From assembly GCF_003946025.1 (NCBI RefSeq), contig NZ_RHNR01000017.1, positions 1 to 43,029 on the forward strand: a stretch of 43,029 bases of DNA. Direction: 5' to 3'. Both the position numbers and the translations under genes were made by a program. The notes beneath the pieces are model-generated. The model was not told where the DNA came from. It did no database searches and saw only the letters and a program-made list of their open reading frames with translations. Shown here piece by piece: positions 35,337 to 43,029 of this stretch. Source of the DNA: Lacticaseibacillus songhuajiangensis (GTDB lineage: Bacteria; Bacillota; Bacilli; Lactobacillales; Lactobacillaceae). Within the stretch, counting starts at the first letter, position 1, and every line of letters starts with the position of its first letter.

Positions 35337-35684
35337 TTAATCCTTACGTTTTGCTTCGGCAATCAGTTCGTCGATGCGCGCACCGTACTGCACAGATTTA
35401 TCCTGCGCAAACGTGATGCTTGGCACCTTGAACAAGCGCACGCGCTTGCCGACTTCGCGGCGAATCAGGCCGCTGGCCTTATCCAGGCCAGCCTGAGCCT
35501 CCGCGACTTTTGCTTCATCATCGCTGAGGATGCTGAAGTAAATCGTCGCCTGTTGTAGATCCCCCGTTAGCTGGACGCCGGTGATGGTAACCCCATCAAC
35601 CCGCGGATCGTTAACAAGCTTAAGCAAAATGTCATCAACTTCACGCTGAATCTGTGTTTCCACACGGCCAATTCGGTGTTTCAT
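35337..35684 (-). CDS. rbfA: ribosome-binding factor A
   Basis: 115 aa KH-type protein, starting MKHRIGRVETQIQREV with DDILLKLVNDPRV, the family pattern. It binds the 30S subunit during 16S rRNA 5'-end maturation and is needed in the cold. AAGGAGG lies before the ATG. It follows infB after 188 nt, a gap taken up by structured leader copy B. Confidence 0.96.
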   Translation of the reverse strand: MKHRIGRVETQIQREVDDILLKLVNDPRVDGVTITGVQLTGDLQQATIYFSILSDDEAKVAEAQAGLDKASGLIRREVGKRVRLFKVPSITFAQDKSVQYGARIDELIAEAKRKD

Positions 35685-35700
35685 ACTACGGCCTCCTTAT

Positions 35701-35853
35701 TTGTAGGCTGCGGAAAGAGGCGGTTTGATTGCGTTAGCTAAGGTGGTGGTGGCAAAAATCCCGCATTTAGGATTTGTGCCGGTACCACCTTAGCTGGTAG
35801 CAATCAGCCTCTTGGAGCGCGACTGCGCATTAACGACAGCACGCCAACCACAA
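35701..35853 (-). ncRNA. structured leader element, copy B (upstream of rbfA)
   Basis: Candidate cis-acting RNA. The outer helix is TTGTGG/CC(T)ACAA; the box GTCGCGCTCCAAGAGGC (plus 35807-35823) pairs through AAGAGGC with GCCTCTT (plus 35715-35721). The centre is one long hairpin joining GCTAAGGTGGT and ACCACCTTAGC. The 3' side GCAGCCTACAAATAAGGAGG ends in the rbfA ribosome site, at the same distance as in copy A. Confidence 0.6.
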
Positions 35854-35872
35854 CTTAACTGAGTCAAAATTC

Positions 35873-38734
35873 TTACTTAACTGGAACTTCTTCCATCACG
35901 TAAGCTTCAATCTGGTCATCAACCTTGATGTCGTTGAAGTTTTCGATAGTGAGACCACATTCGAACCCACTCCGTACTTCCTTGACATCATCCTTGAAGC
36001 GGCGCAGACTGCCCAGCTTACCAGTGTAAACCACAATCCCATCGCGAATCAGGCGGACGCCAGCATCACGGGTGATGTACCCAGTGTCGACGTAGGAACC
36101 AGCAATCGTCCCAATCTTAGAAACGTTGATGGTTTCACGAACAGTAAGGGAACCGGTAACCTTTTCTTCGTAGGTTGGTTCGAGCATCCCCTTCATGGCA
36201 CTTTCGATTTCATCGATAGCCTTGTAGATGACACTGTGCAGACGAATGTCCACGTCTTCAGATTCAGCTTGTGCCCGTGCCTGAGCGGTAGGACGCACGT
36301 TGAACCCGATGATGATGGCGTTAGATGCACTGGCGAGCGTAACATCAGATTCACTGATGGCACCAACGGCCTTGTGGATGATGTTAACGCGAACGCCTTC
36401 AACATTGAGCTTACGCAAGGAGCCATCAATTGCTTCAACGGAGCCTTGAACGTCACCCTTGATGATAACGTCAACTTCCTTGAGTTGGCCTTCCTTCATG
36501 GATTCGAAGAGGTTGTCCAGTGTAATGTGGTGCGTGCTTTCACGTTCCTTAACCAGGGCACGTTCAGCACGTTCTTCACCAGCAGCACGGGCAGACTTTT
36601 CGTCGTCGAAGACAACGAAACGGTCAGCGGACTGAGGCACGTCGTTCATCCCGGTGATTTCAACTGGGGTGCTTGGCTTGGCTTCCTTGACGCGGCGACC
36701 ACGATCGTTGGTCATCGTCCGGATACGGCCGAAGGTATTCCCAACAACGACTGGGTCCCCAACGTGCAGCGTCCCTTGCTGAACCAGAACGGTCGCAACA
36801 GAACCGCGGCCCTTGTCCAGACGGGCTTCGATTACCGTACCAACGGCCTTCTGCTCTGGGTTAGCCTTCAATTCAAGCATGTCGGCTTCAAGCAGAATCA
36901 TTTCGAGCAGCTGGTCGATGTTCTTACCAAACTTCGCGGAGATTTCAACGAAGATGGTTTCACCACCCCATGATTCAGGAATCAGTTCGTATTCAGCAAG
37001 CTGTTCCATCACGTGGTTAGGGTTAGCACCCGGCTTATCGATTTTGTTAACCGCCACGATGATTGGCGCGTTGGCAGCCTTGGCGTGGTTAATTGCTTCG
37101 ATGGTTTGTGGCATGACACCATCATCCGCCGCAACAACCAGGATAACAATATCGGTAATATCAGCACCACGTGCACGCATGTTGGTAAATGCGGCATGCC
37201 CTGGGGTATCCAGGAAGGTGATGAGCCGGTCGTTCAGGCGAACTTGGTAAGCCCCGATGTGCTGGGTAATCCCACCGGCTTCGCCTTCGGTCACGTGCGT
37301 GTGGCGCAACTTGTCCAGCAGGGTCGTCTTACCATGGTCAACGTGACCCATGATGGTAACAACTGGTGCACGTGGCTTGAGGTTTTCGGTCGTAGCGTTT
37401 TCTTCTTCAAAGACCTTGTCCAAGTCAGTGATGTCTTCAACAACCTTTTCCTCAGCGTTGATGCCGTAATCGGTCGCAATCAGTTCAATAGTGTCCTTGT
37501 CGAGGCTCTGGTTCTGGTTAACCATGATGCCCAGCATGAACAGCTTCTTGATGATTTCAGCTGGTTCGCGGTGCAGTGCCTTACTCAGATCCTGGACGTT
37601 CATCCCCACGGAGTAAACGAGTGTTTCTGGTAATGGCCGGTCCTTACGCTGTGGCATAACCTTCTTTGGTTCGTCACGGCGCTGCTGGCGCTTGTTACGC
37701 TTGTTGCGCTTCCCCTTGTATGGGGTTTCGCGGCCAGAGCGGAAGTTCCGTTCCCGGTTCTGCTGACGTTCCTGACGCTTCTTGTCGCTGCTGCTAGAAG
37801 CTGCTGCGGGCTGTGAACCAGTTGCAGGACGGGAACCGTTGTTGTTGTTGCGACTGCCGCTTGGGCGCGCACTGCTGTTGCTGCGACCGTTACTTGGCCG
37901 GCTGCTGTTTGTAGCAGGCTTCTGGTCTGCAGCACGGCTGATAATCTTCAAGCCTGGAACTGCAGACTTGGTCTCTGCCTTCACAGCAGCCTTAGCAGCC
38001 TGTTCCGCTGGCTTGTTCTGCTGCGTTGCTGCTGGCTTTGCGGCAGGCGTTTCCGCCTTCTTGGTCTCTTCAAAACGACCAATTGGGGAGTTGCTGTTGC
38101 GGAATTCGCTAGCCTGACGCTGGCGCAGTGCTTCAACACGCGCAGCTGCGCGGCCTGGTGCGCGACGTACTGGTGCGCTCTGGCTCCCGTTGTTGTCATT
38201 GCGGCGCTGACGGTTGTCGTTGCTCCGACCCTGACCATTACGGCTGCCATTGTTGCGACTACCACCACGATTGTTATCGCGACTCTGGTTACCATTGCGG
38301 TTGCCATTGTTACGACTGCCGCCATTGTTACCTTCGTTGCGACCGCCACGGTTGGCGCCCTGAGTACCAGGACGGCGAATCGCGTTCTTGCTAATCTTGG
38401 TTTTGCCGCTAGCCGTCACGTGGTTAGCATGCGTGGTCCCAGGCTTAGCGCCGTCTTTTGCTTCCGCCTTAGCTGGTGCCTTGGCTTCGGTCTTGGCCTC
38501 TACCTTTGCTTCTGGCTTTGCAGCCGCGGCTTCGGTCTTCTTTTCAGGGGCGCTGCCCTGAGACTTAACAGTTTTATCTGTGTTCAATTCGTTCTTAATA
38601 GTTGCCTCATCCTGTTCGTTAATTGAATTCATGTTGTTGTTCACGTCGATGCCGTGCGCCTGAGCGGCGGAAATCACGGCTTTGCTGGAGACGCCAATCT
38701 CCTTAGCAACTTCGTACACGCGTTTTTTGCCCAT
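35873..38734 (-). CDS. infB: translation initiation factor IF-2
   Basis: 953 aa from the ATG at 38734 (AAGGAGCG upstream); the 33 further codons of open frame overlap ylxQ. The N-terminal IF2N module ([16 protein letters not shown]) is followed by an acidic/alanine linker and a striking Asn/Arg/Gly-rich low-complexity stretch, then a second IF2N module and the GTPase core with G1 GHVDHGKTT at 463-471. It brings initiator tRNA to the 30S subunit. Central gene of the nusA operon. Confidence 0.97.
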   Translation of the reverse strand: MGKKRVYEVAKEIGVSSKAVISAAQAHGIDVNNNMNSINEQDEATIKNELNTDKTVKSQGSAPEKKTEAAAAKPEAKVEAKTEAKAPAKAEAKDGAKPGTTHANHVTASGKTKISKNAIRRPGTQGANRGGRNEGNNGGSRNNGNRNGNQSRDNNRGGSRNNGSRNGQGRSNDNRQRRNDNNGSQSAPVRRAPGRAAARVEALRQRQASEFRNSNSPIGRFEETKKAETPAAKPAATQQNKPAEQAAKAAVKAETKSAVPGLKIISRAADQKPATNSSRPSNGRSNSSARPSGSRNNNNGSRPATGSQPAAASSSSDKKRQERQQNRERNFRSGRETPYKGKRNKRNKRQQRRDEPKKVMPQRKDRPLPETLVYSVGMNVQDLSKALHREPAEIIKKLFMLGIMVNQNQSLDKDTIELIATDYGINAEEKVVEDITDLDKVFEEENATTENLKPRAPVVTIMGHVDHGKTTLLDKLRHTHVTEGEAGGITQHIGAYQVRLNDRLITFLDTPGHAAFTNMRARGADITDIVILVVAADDGVMPQTIEAINHAKAANAPIIVAVNKIDKPGANPNHVMEQLAEYELIPESWGGETIFVEISAKFGKNIDQLLEMILLEADMLELKANPEQKAVGTVIEARLDKGRGSVATVLVQQGTLHVGDPVVVGNTFGRIRTMTNDRGRRVKEAKPSTPVEITGMNDVPQSADRFVVFDDEKSARAAGEERAERALVKERESTHHITLDNLFESMKEGQLKEVDVIIKGDVQGSVEAIDGSLRKLNVEGVRVNIIHKAVGAISESDVTLASASNAIIIGFNVRPTAQARAQAESEDVDIRLHSVIYKAIDEIESAMKGMLEPTYEEKVTGSLTVRETINVSKIGTIAGSYVDTGYITRDAGVRLIRDGIVVYTGKLGSLRRFKDDVKEVRSGFECGLTIENFNDIKVDDQIEAYVMEEVPVK

Positions 38735-38747
38735 CTGTTCACGCTCC

Positions 38748-39056
38748 TTAATCTTGCTTCGTGAGTTTCGTGATCGACTTGGCAAAACCTGAATCCATGA
38801 CGGCAACAACACTGCGCTTGTGGCCCACTGCAATGCTCAGCTCAGCAGTGCTGAGCTCGGCAATCAATGGCACCTTGTAAAAAGCACTCTTGTCACGCAT
38901 CTTTTTATCCAGATTTACACTTGCATCATTTGCAAGGACAACGAGGCGGGCTTTTTGCGCCGTAATTGCTCTCAGCACAAAATCGGTCCCCGTCTCGAGT
39001 TTACCTGCTCGCTGAGCGAGGCCAAGTAGATTCATTAAACGGTCCTTGTTATTCAT
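38748..39056 (-). CDS. ylxQ: L7Ae/L30e-family ribosomal-type protein YlxQ
   Basis: 102 aa. [16 protein letters not shown] is the family start and VVLANDAS the RNA-contact segment. Kink-turn RNA-binding fold, role uncertain. Its ATG overlaps the ylxR stop (ATGA), so it is translationally coupled; it has no strong ribosome site of its own. Confidence 0.92.
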   Translation of the reverse strand: MNNKDRLMNLLGLAQRAGKLETGTDFVLRAITAQKARLVVLANDASVNLDKKMRDKSAFYKVPLIAELSTAELSIAVGHKRSVVAVMDSGFAKSITKLTKQD

Positions 39057-39352
39057 GCTTTGTCGCCAAACAGCTCGCGCCGCGCCTTTTGGTGGTCAAC
39101 GTACTCGTAAAGGTCATCATAAAACTTAGGATCTACCTTCACGCTGAACGCGCTCTCCAGAACGTGCTTCTGCTTTGCATCCTGAACTGCTTCAGGGTTC
39201 AAAGCAACGTAGGCACCGCGGCCCGCCTTCTTACCGGTCGGATCAATTTCGATTGTCTCGTCCTTGAGCCGAACAATGCGGATCATTTCCTTCTTCGGGT
39301 GCATCTCACCCGTAAGGAGGTCTTTCCGCATCGGAATTTTCCGTGGCTTCAT
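39053..39352 (-). CDS. ylxR: YlxR family RNA-binding protein (DUF448)
   Basis: 99 aa. RKIPMRKDLLTGEMHPKKEM and GKKAGRGAYVAL are the DUF448 signatures; the usual CxxC-type start is altered to PMRKDLLTG. A small nucleoid/RNA-associated protein of the nusA-infB operon. AGGAGGTGG precedes the ATG; 11 nt after nusA. Confidence 0.92.
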   Translation of the reverse strand: MKPRKIPMRKDLLTGEMHPKKEMIRIVRLKDETIEIDPTGKKAGRGAYVALNPEAVQDAKQKHVLESAFSVKVDPKFYDDLYEYVDHQKARRELFGDKA

Positions 39353-39363
39353 TGTGCCACCTC

Positions 39364-40572
39364 CTATTCCTCTGTGTCCTCGTCAGTTTCCTTGACGTCG
39401 TCGTCCGTAGCCGCGTCGTCGTCTTCAGCAGGAGCAGCATCGCCATCAACATCATCTGTTGCGGCTGCGATGCTTTCTTCTGTTTCTTCCTGCAATTCTT
39501 CGTCTTCGGCGGTCAGTTCTTCGTCATCAACGAATTCAACTTCGGATTCAGGCTTAATATCAATCTTGAATCCGGTGAGCTTAGCAGCCAGACGTGCGTT
39601 CTGGCCCTTCTTCCCGATAGCCAGTGACAACTGGTAGTCAGGAACAATGACCGTTGCGCTACGTTCGTTGTCCTCATCGTTAAACTGAACGGCGATAACC
39701 TGCGCTGGGTTCAGAGCGTTGGCAATGTAGTCAGAAGCGTCTTCTTCCCACTGCACAACGTCCATGTTTTCACCAGACAATTCGCTAACAACGGCCTGCA
39801 CACGGCTACCACGGGGACCGACTGTGGTCCCAACGGCATCAACGTCAGGGATGGTTGAACGAACTGCAATCTTAGTCCGGTCGCCGGCCTCACGGGCAAT
39901 ACCCACGATTTCAACGGTACCGTCAAAGATTTCTGGCACTTCCTGTTCAAACAAGCGCTTCACCAAACCAGGTGCGGTGCGGCTAACGAAGACTTGTGGG
40001 CCCTTAGTGGAATTTTCCACCTTGGTGACGAAGACCTTAACGTGGTCGTGGGCCTCGTAACGCTCGTTTGGCATCTGGTCAGACTTACCGAGTACCGCCT
40101 CAATCTTGCCAAGGGAGACGTAAACGAACTTGTTGTCACGGCGCTCAACAACACCCTGCATAATTTCGTTTTCGTACTTGGAGTATTCGTCGTAGATGAT
40201 GCCACGTTCTGCTTCACGCACCCGCTGCATGATGACCTGCTTAGCGGTCTGCGCAGCAATGCGGCCGAAGTCCTTTGGCGTCACTTCGAAGCGAATCTCG
40301 TCGCCGATTTCGTATGCCTTGTTGATTTCAAGCGCGTCCTTCAGGCTCACTTCTAAGCGTGAGTCAAAGACTTCTTCGGTGACTTCCTTAACAGCGAAAA
40401 CCTTGATGTCACCCTTCTTTTGGTCGAAGGTCACTTCAACGTTTTGCGCCTGGTTGTAGTTACGCTTGTATGCCGCGGTCAGTGCGTCTTCAAGCGCGCC
40501 GATGACGACTTCTTTCTTAACACCCTTCTCCGTTTCCAGAACATCGAGTGCAGATAACATTTCCTTAGACAT
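39364..40572 (-). CDS. nusA: transcription termination/antitermination protein NusA
   Basis: 402 aa: N-terminal RNA-polymerase-binding domain, S1 domain, KH1 and KH2 (VGPRGSRVQAVV, AIGKKGQNARLAAKLTG), then a strongly acidic tail of about 65 residues in place of the C-terminal repeats of Proteobacteria. It promotes pausing and intrinsic termination. AAGGAAGG precedes the ATG. In Bacillus NusA is known to control its own operon; a leader terminator here fits that. Confidence 0.97.
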   Translation of the reverse strand: MSKEMLSALDVLETEKGVKKEVVIGALEDALTAAYKRNYNQAQNVEVTFDQKKGDIKVFAVKEVTEEVFDSRLEVSLKDALEINKAYEIGDEIRFEVTPKDFGRIAAQTAKQVIMQRVREAERGIIYDEYSKYENEIMQGVVERRDNKFVYVSLGKIEAVLGKSDQMPNERYEAHDHVKVFVTKVENSTKGPQVFVSRTAPGLVKRLFEQEVPEIFDGTVEIVGIAREAGDRTKIAVRSTIPDVDAVGTTVGPRGSRVQAVVSELSGENMDVVQWEEDASDYIANALNPAQVIAVQFNDEDNERSATVIVPDYQLSLAIGKKGQNARLAAKLTGFKIDIKPESEVEFVDDEELTAEDEELQEETEESIAAATDDVDGDAAPAEDDDAATDDDVKETDEDTEE

Positions 40573-40596
40573 GTGTTTCCTTCCTTTACTCGCTAA

Positions 40597-41070
40597 TTAA
40601 AACTCAATGGCAAGCCGTGCCTTGGCAATATTCTTACGGTCAAAAGTAAGTTCCTTGCGCCGGGCTTTGTCTTTCACAACGAGAACGAGGCTGTCGTCAT
40701 TCAATTCCTTCAGCGTTCCCTCGTACACCTTCTTGGCGTCCTGTTTCTGGAACAAGCTGATGTGAATGTACTCACCAACCGCGTTTTTCATATCATCCTC
40801 GGTCTTGAGCGGGCGCTCTGCACCTGGACTAGATACCTCAAGGAAATATGCCTGCGGAATTGGATCTGGTTCAATAGCGTCTAATGCTTCACTGAGCTCA
40901 TCATTCACCACGACACAGTCTTCAAGCGTGATGCCACCCTGCTTGTCAATGTAGACACGCAGGTACCAGCCACTGCCTTCTTTGGTGAACTCAAGATCTG
41001 CCAGGTAAAAGTCGTGCTTGTCCAAGATGGGCTTGACGATTTCACTGACGGTCTCAACTACCGTACTCAA
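40597..41070 (-). CDS. rimP: ribosome maturation factor RimP
   Basis: 157 aa starting at TTG 41070, nine nt after AGGAGG; the longer ATG frame crosses the leader terminator and cannot be right. The family features YLRVYIDK.GGITLEDC and EVSSPGAERPL are clear. It assists 30S assembly. First gene of the nusA-infB operon. Confidence 0.94.
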   Translation of the reverse strand: MSTVVETVSEIVKPILDKHDFYLADLEFTKEGSGWYLRVYIDKQGGITLEDCVVVNDELSEALDAIEPDPIPQAYFLEVSSPGAERPLKTEDDMKNAVGEYIHISLFQKQDAKKVYEGTLKELNDDSLVLVVKDKARRKELTFDRKNIAKARLAIEF

Positions 41071-41135
41071 ATTTCTGTACCTCCTTTGAAGAGCGTATAC
41101 CTCGCAACTGCAAGCGGCCACAAGGTACTTGCAAT

Positions 41136-41162
41136 AAAAAGAGTGAGCATCGCTGCTCACTC
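41136..41162 (-). terminator. leader terminator upstream of rimP-nusA
   Basis: GAGTGAGCA/TGCTCACTC, a 9-bp perfect stem with a 4-nt loop and T5 on the - strand. It lies between the operon promoter and the rimP ribosome site, so it can act as an attenuator. Confidence 0.85.
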
Positions 41163-41188
41163 GACCGAGGTCTAAAAATCCTGTCATC

Positions 41189-41217
41189 ATAATAACATAA
41201 GCGCTAGGTGGTGACAA
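41189..41217 (-). promoter_or_regulatory. promoter of the rimP-nusA-infB operon
   Basis: TTGTCA (plus 41212-41217), 17-nt spacer, TATTAT (plus 41189-41194). The expected start near 41182 gives a leader of about 110 nt. Confidence 0.75.
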
Positions 41218-41284
41218 GCTTTTTTGCTTGACTACGCGTTTACGCGGCCGCTGCCACGCGCTCTTTCAGATGTCGCTAGGTCGT

Positions 41285-41322
41285 ACGCAAAAACGGCCGC
41301 CACGTAGGCGACTGTTTTTGCG
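41285..41322 (-). terminator. terminator of murE
   Basis: ACGCAAAAAC/GTTTTTGCGT outer stem with CGCC/GGCG inside, 5 nt beyond the murE stop; T5 lies within the 3' arm. Confidence 0.75.
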
Positions 41323-41326
41323 TGAT

Positions 41327-42811
41327 TTAATTGATGGCCAGCGCCTTACCAAGTTCCTCAACGTCGTCAAAATGGATGGTGCGGTCGGCAAGGATTTGGT
41401 AATCCTCATGCCCCTTCCCGGCAACTAGCACCAGATCGCCTGGCTTGGCCTCATCCACCGCCTGCTCGATTGCGGCGCGCCGGTTGAGCTGCAATTCATA
41501 ACTGGTCTTGGGCAAGTCCCGGGTCATCTCGCTCGCAATTGCGCGCGGACTTTCACTGCGCGGGTTGTCACTCGTGATGATGACCTTGTCGGCGAACTTG
41601 ACCGCAATTTTGGCCATAATGGGCCGCTTCTGAGTTTCACGATCGCCCCCACAACCGAAGACGCAGATGAGTTGCCCCTTCTTAACGTGCTGCAGAGTCG
41701 TCAGGACGTTCTCCAGTCCATCCGGTGTGTGCGCATAATCAACGACACCCAGGATACCGCCGCGGCCGGTACCCACAATCTGGAGACGACCGGTGGCACC
41801 GTGTGCCCGCGTGAGGCCCGCAATAATTTCTTCGGGAGTCAGTCCCTGGGCGTAACAAGCCGCAAACGCAGCGAGCGTGTTGTAGACGTTGAACCGTCCG
41901 AGTAACTGAATGCGTAGCGGATAGCTGCGGCCACCGAACTGAATTTCAAAATAGCTGGCGCGATCATCCATGCGCAGGTGCACGGCACGAACGTCGGCTT
42001 CCTGCTTGATGCCGTAAGTCAGCACACTCGCACCAGTGCCGGTTGCCAGTGGCACCAAGCGCTGGCCGTAAACGTCATCGACATTCAGAACGGCAGTCTT
42101 CGCGTGACCGCCATAGCCTTGCATCTGGGTGAATAGCTTAGCTTTCGCCTGAAAATAATTTTCCATTGTGCCATGGTAGTCAAGATGGTCTTCAGTCAGG
42201 TTGGTGAAGACTGTGGTATCAAAATCCAGTCCCCATGTGCGCCCCTGATCCAGGGCAACCGAGCTGACTTCCATCACGCAGTCATGCAGGCCATTAGCGC
42301 GCATCTGGTTCATTGCCCGTGCCAGCGTCAACGCATCAGGCGTGGTATTGACGCAGTGAAACTGCTTCTTACCATCATCACCGCGCACAGTACCTACCAA
42401 ACCACTATGACGCCCAGCATTGGTCAACACTTGGGCAATCAACTGGCTCACGGTCGTCTTACCGTTCGTGCCGGTGACGCCAACTAGATTCAAACTACGA
42501 CTGGGTTCGTTATAAAAGGCGTGGGCAAGCTGAGCGAGTGCCTTGCGTGTGCTCGAAACCTTAATGGTTCTTTCGGCGTATTCACGGGGCACGGCCTGTT
42601 CAACAACGGCCAACACGGCCCCGGCCGCAAAGACTTCATCAAGATGCTGGTGACCATCGAAGTGTTCACCTTTAATTGCGACGAAGCAACTACCAGGTTG
42701 AACCTCCTTCGTATCACTCGTTAAGTGCGTAATCTGGGCACGGAAATCGGCAACTTTCTCGCGGTCATCAGGCTGCAGTAGCAGGTATTGGCTCAGTTTT
42801 TGTGCATTCAT
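41327..42811 (-). CDS. murE: UDP-N-acetylmuramoyl-tripeptide synthetase MurE
   Basis: 494 aa from the second ATG (42811), nine nt after GGGAG; the first ATG abuts the ribosome site. Mur-ligase ATP loop TGTNGKTT at 113-120, central domain and C-terminal domain present. The substrate motif D415-N-P-R418 is the form that binds meso-diaminopimelate; L-lysine enzymes usually have another residue in place of the arginine. It adds the third residue to the peptidoglycan stem peptide. It appears monocistronic and unlinked to a dcw cluster here. Confidence 0.94.
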   Translation of the reverse strand: MNAQKLSQYLLLQPDDREKVADFRAQITHLTSDTKEVQPGSCFVAIKGEHFDGHQHLDEVFAAGAVLAVVEQAVPREYAERTIKVSSTRKALAQLAHAFYNEPSRSLNLVGVTGTNGKTTVSQLIAQVLTNAGRHSGLVGTVRGDDGKKQFHCVNTTPDALTLARAMNQMRANGLHDCVMEVSSVALDQGRTWGLDFDTTVFTNLTEDHLDYHGTMENYFQAKAKLFTQMQGYGGHAKTAVLNVDDVYGQRLVPLATGTGASVLTYGIKQEADVRAVHLRMDDRASYFEIQFGGRSYPLRIQLLGRFNVYNTLAAFAACYAQGLTPEEIIAGLTRAHGATGRLQIVGTGRGGILGVVDYAHTPDGLENVLTTLQHVKKGQLICVFGCGGDRETQKRPIMAKIAVKFADKVIITSDNPRSESPRAIASEMTRDLPKTSYELQLNRRAAIEQAVDEAKPGDLVLVAGKGHEDYQILADRTIHFDDVEELGKALAIN

Positions 42812-43029
42812 CGAAAGCATCTCCCTTAATTCAATCGTTCATACTTACTTGATGCTTCTAGTTTGCCGGCCAAACGTGATTTTTCTTTGAAGGCACTGCG
42901 CACTTTTCTCGGGGAATTAGATACAAAATTCTTAACGCCTTAACCTTTTCGCTGTCCGTCAGCGTAAGTCATGAAACTTTCATCCGCAAGGATGCAGGAA
43001 TTGAAAATAGTGGTTAGACCGAAGGTCGG
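42812..43029. other. right-edge intergenic sequence
   Basis: No credible ORF. Small hairpins CATCC/GGATG (42981-42995 region) and GACC/GGTC near 43016 lie at the edge, with the string GGAATTGAAA between. They may belong to an upstream leader of murE or to a feature continuing beyond the window. Confidence 0.35.

Noticed and set aside
35755..35800. TGGTACCGG in leader copy B resembles the T-box sequence of tRNA-sensing riboswitches.
   Set aside because: It sits inside a hairpin with no downstream T-run terminator, the other T-box parts are not seen, copy A lacks it, and rbfA is not a typical T-box gene.
36236..36973. 245-codon open frame antisense to infB.
   Set aside because: It mirrors the codon structure of infB and has no ribosome site or family pattern.
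41071..41217. N-terminal extension of RimP from an upstream ATG.
   Set aside because: It would be translated through the leader terminator and promoter; TTG at 41070 has a proper ribosome site.
42975..43029. CATCC...GGATG followed by GGAATTGAAA looks like a CRISPR repeat end.
   Set aside because: Only one copy is present, with no spacer-repeat periodicity and no cas genes; the window ends there.

Overview
The window looks like core chromosome of a Lactobacillaceae member (Firmicutes). The signs are strong AGGAGG-type Shine-Dalgarno sites with frequent TTG and GTG starts, a CIRCE/HrcA-controlled hrcA-grpE-dnaK block, DUF960 and GtrA families, an alsS-aldB acetoin operon, the rimP-nusA-ylxR-ylxQ-infB-rbfA-truB-ribF order, and base composition that by eye is above 50% GC. 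MurE carries a DNPR motif, which points to meso-diaminopimelate peptidoglycan; with the fairly high GC this would fit a Lacticaseibacillus relative of the mDAP type, but that placement is inference. No rRNA, tRNA, insertion sequence, prophage or CRISPR array is visible.

Left part (1-9212, mostly + strand): the 3' end of an unknown gene, a zinc alcohol dehydrogenase (- strand), an orphan 141-aa protein, an OmpR/HisKA two-component system, then a cell-envelope operon: DedA protein, PAP2 phosphatase, GtrB/CsbB-like glycosyltransferase, 640-aa polytopic membrane protein and GtrA flippase. The last three form a plausible three-component extracytoplasmic glycosylation system.

Middle (9213-18770): a YjbR-family protein, DUF960, a YbaK/EbsC deacylase, a small membrane protein, recJ-apt, galE with a cre-like site on its promoter, two small orphans and recQ. 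Nearly every gene end is marked by a clear hairpin terminator, several bidirectional.

Right part (18771-42811, all - strand, listed here in transcription order from the right): murE; rimP-nusA-ylxR-ylxQ-infB-rbfA; a TerC-family protein; truB-ribF; hrcA-grpE-dnaK; dnaJ; a DUF2325 protein; alsS-aldB; an orphan TOPRIM protein resembling the Wadjet nuclease subunit JetD; mutY; lepA. Compared with the arrangement common in lactobacilli, a TerC gene sits between rbfA and truB, and five genes (DUF2325 to mutY) sit between dnaJ and lepA.

The most interesting signals are non-coding. Two copies of one structured element lie immediately before the Shine-Dalgarno sites of dnaJ and rbfA, sharing a 17-nt box (16/17 identical), a base-paired partner arm and the same spacing to the start codon: a candidate undescribed cis-regulatory RNA. 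The rimP-nusA operon has an intrinsic terminator inside its leader. mutY has a promoter placed so that its mRNA would be nearly leaderless, and its product lacks all four iron-sulfur cysteines. All calls come from reading the sequence; no database search was possible.
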